A stretch of 64,000 bases of DNA from Saprospiraceae bacterium UBA7687 (GTDB lineage: Bacteria > Bacteroidota > Bacteroidia > Chitinophagales > Saprospiraceae), in assembly GCA_002482845.1 (NCBI GenBank), contig DLGT01000038.1, positions 1 through 64,000 of the forward strand, written 5' to 3'. Every line of letters begins with the position of its first letter. The stretch's first letter is position 1. Shown in pieces: positions 63,841-64,000 of the stretch. Made by a program: the position numbers and the translations under genes. Under the pieces are notes generated by a model. The model was not told the DNA's origin. It ran no database searches and saw only the letters and a list, made by a program, of their open reading frames with translations.

Positions 63841-64000
63841 GCATCAAAAAATGGTTAATAAAACATCCACAAAAGTAAATTTAAGAAAGTAATAAGGCCT
63901 ACCTCAATTTTTGATTTACTATTTGTCTTGCCTTACAAAAACAAATTTTACACCATTATCAAATTAATAATAACGCAGAGGTAAGAATACCGAAATATTC

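Noticed and set aside
63841..64000. Start or end of another gene at the right edge
   Set aside because: On the minus strand a 13-codon frame is open to the edge and a short stretch reads like a sorting-domain tail, but a stop separates them. This is too little to call.

Overview
The window is AT-rich chromosomal DNA from a member of the Bacteroidota, most likely the Saprospiria (Saprospiraceae) or a close relative. The evidence is: five secreted proteins ending in type IX secretion (T9SS) type A sorting domains; promoters of the form TTG/TTTG, about 19 bp, TAnnTTTG instead of the E. coli consensus; starts without Shine-Dalgarno sequences; a futalosine-pathway menaquinone enzyme; a PSP1/RicT protein with a long disordered tail; and cargo domains (DUF11, SdrD-B, PKD, dockerin-like, HYR-like) typical of Saprospiraceae. 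It reads as a normal chromosome segment with no phage or integrative element.

Layout. 0.3-3 kb: ABC ATPase, gatC, deoxynucleoside kinase and PLP homeostasis protein. 3-8.5 kb: a T9SS cargo, a 140-bp MITE-like repeat, and two overlapping LTA-synthase-type membrane phosphotransferases. 8.7-11.5 kb: der, rfbC, rfbD (ribosome assembly and dTDP-rhamnose). 11.6-14.9 kb: feoA-feoB divergent from a Crp/Fnr regulator. 15-16.2 kb: mqnC. 16.3-20.3 kb: tandem paralogous 643-residue T9SS cargos. 20.7-24.2 kb: ricT, lpd, TonB-like lipoprotein. 24.4-31.2 kb: PKD-domain T9SS cargo, MscS channel, RRM protein, GH32 fructan hydrolase and methyltransferase. 31.3-34.3 kb: ABC exporter and folP. 34.4-40.6 kb: TamB-like protein and a DUF937-OmpA protein. 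40.7-43.3 kb: a probable small RNA and a B12-binding-type radical SAM protein. 43.3-47.7 kb: two amino-acid PLP enzymes (ornithine aminotransferase; methionine gamma-lyase/cystathionine gamma-synthase type), each divergent from its own Lrp/AsnC regulator, then a small Crp-type regulator. 47.9-49.5 kb: SMR transporter and a possibly Tat-exported thioredoxin-reductase-like flavoprotein. 49.6-63.1 kb: a small secreted orphan and a 4154-residue DUF11/SdrD-B giant protein. 63.5 kb: a cysteine-rich lipoprotein.

How the genes relate. Most units are short operons of housekeeping genes broken up by large T9SS cargo genes. Regulation is visible at several points: consensus promoters in front of feoAB, the ABC exporter, the sRNA and the flavoprotein; a palindrome over the -33 box of the flavoprotein promoter; and spaced repeats between each lrp gene and its target enzyme.

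Best candidates for something undescribed: the promoter-to-terminator small RNA at 40.72-40.82 kb, the MITE at 4.57-4.71 kb, the block duplication and leader of the giant gene, and the exported thioredoxin-reductase-like protein with its operator. I see no CRISPR array, tRNA, rRNA, complete insertion sequence, prophage or obvious defence island.
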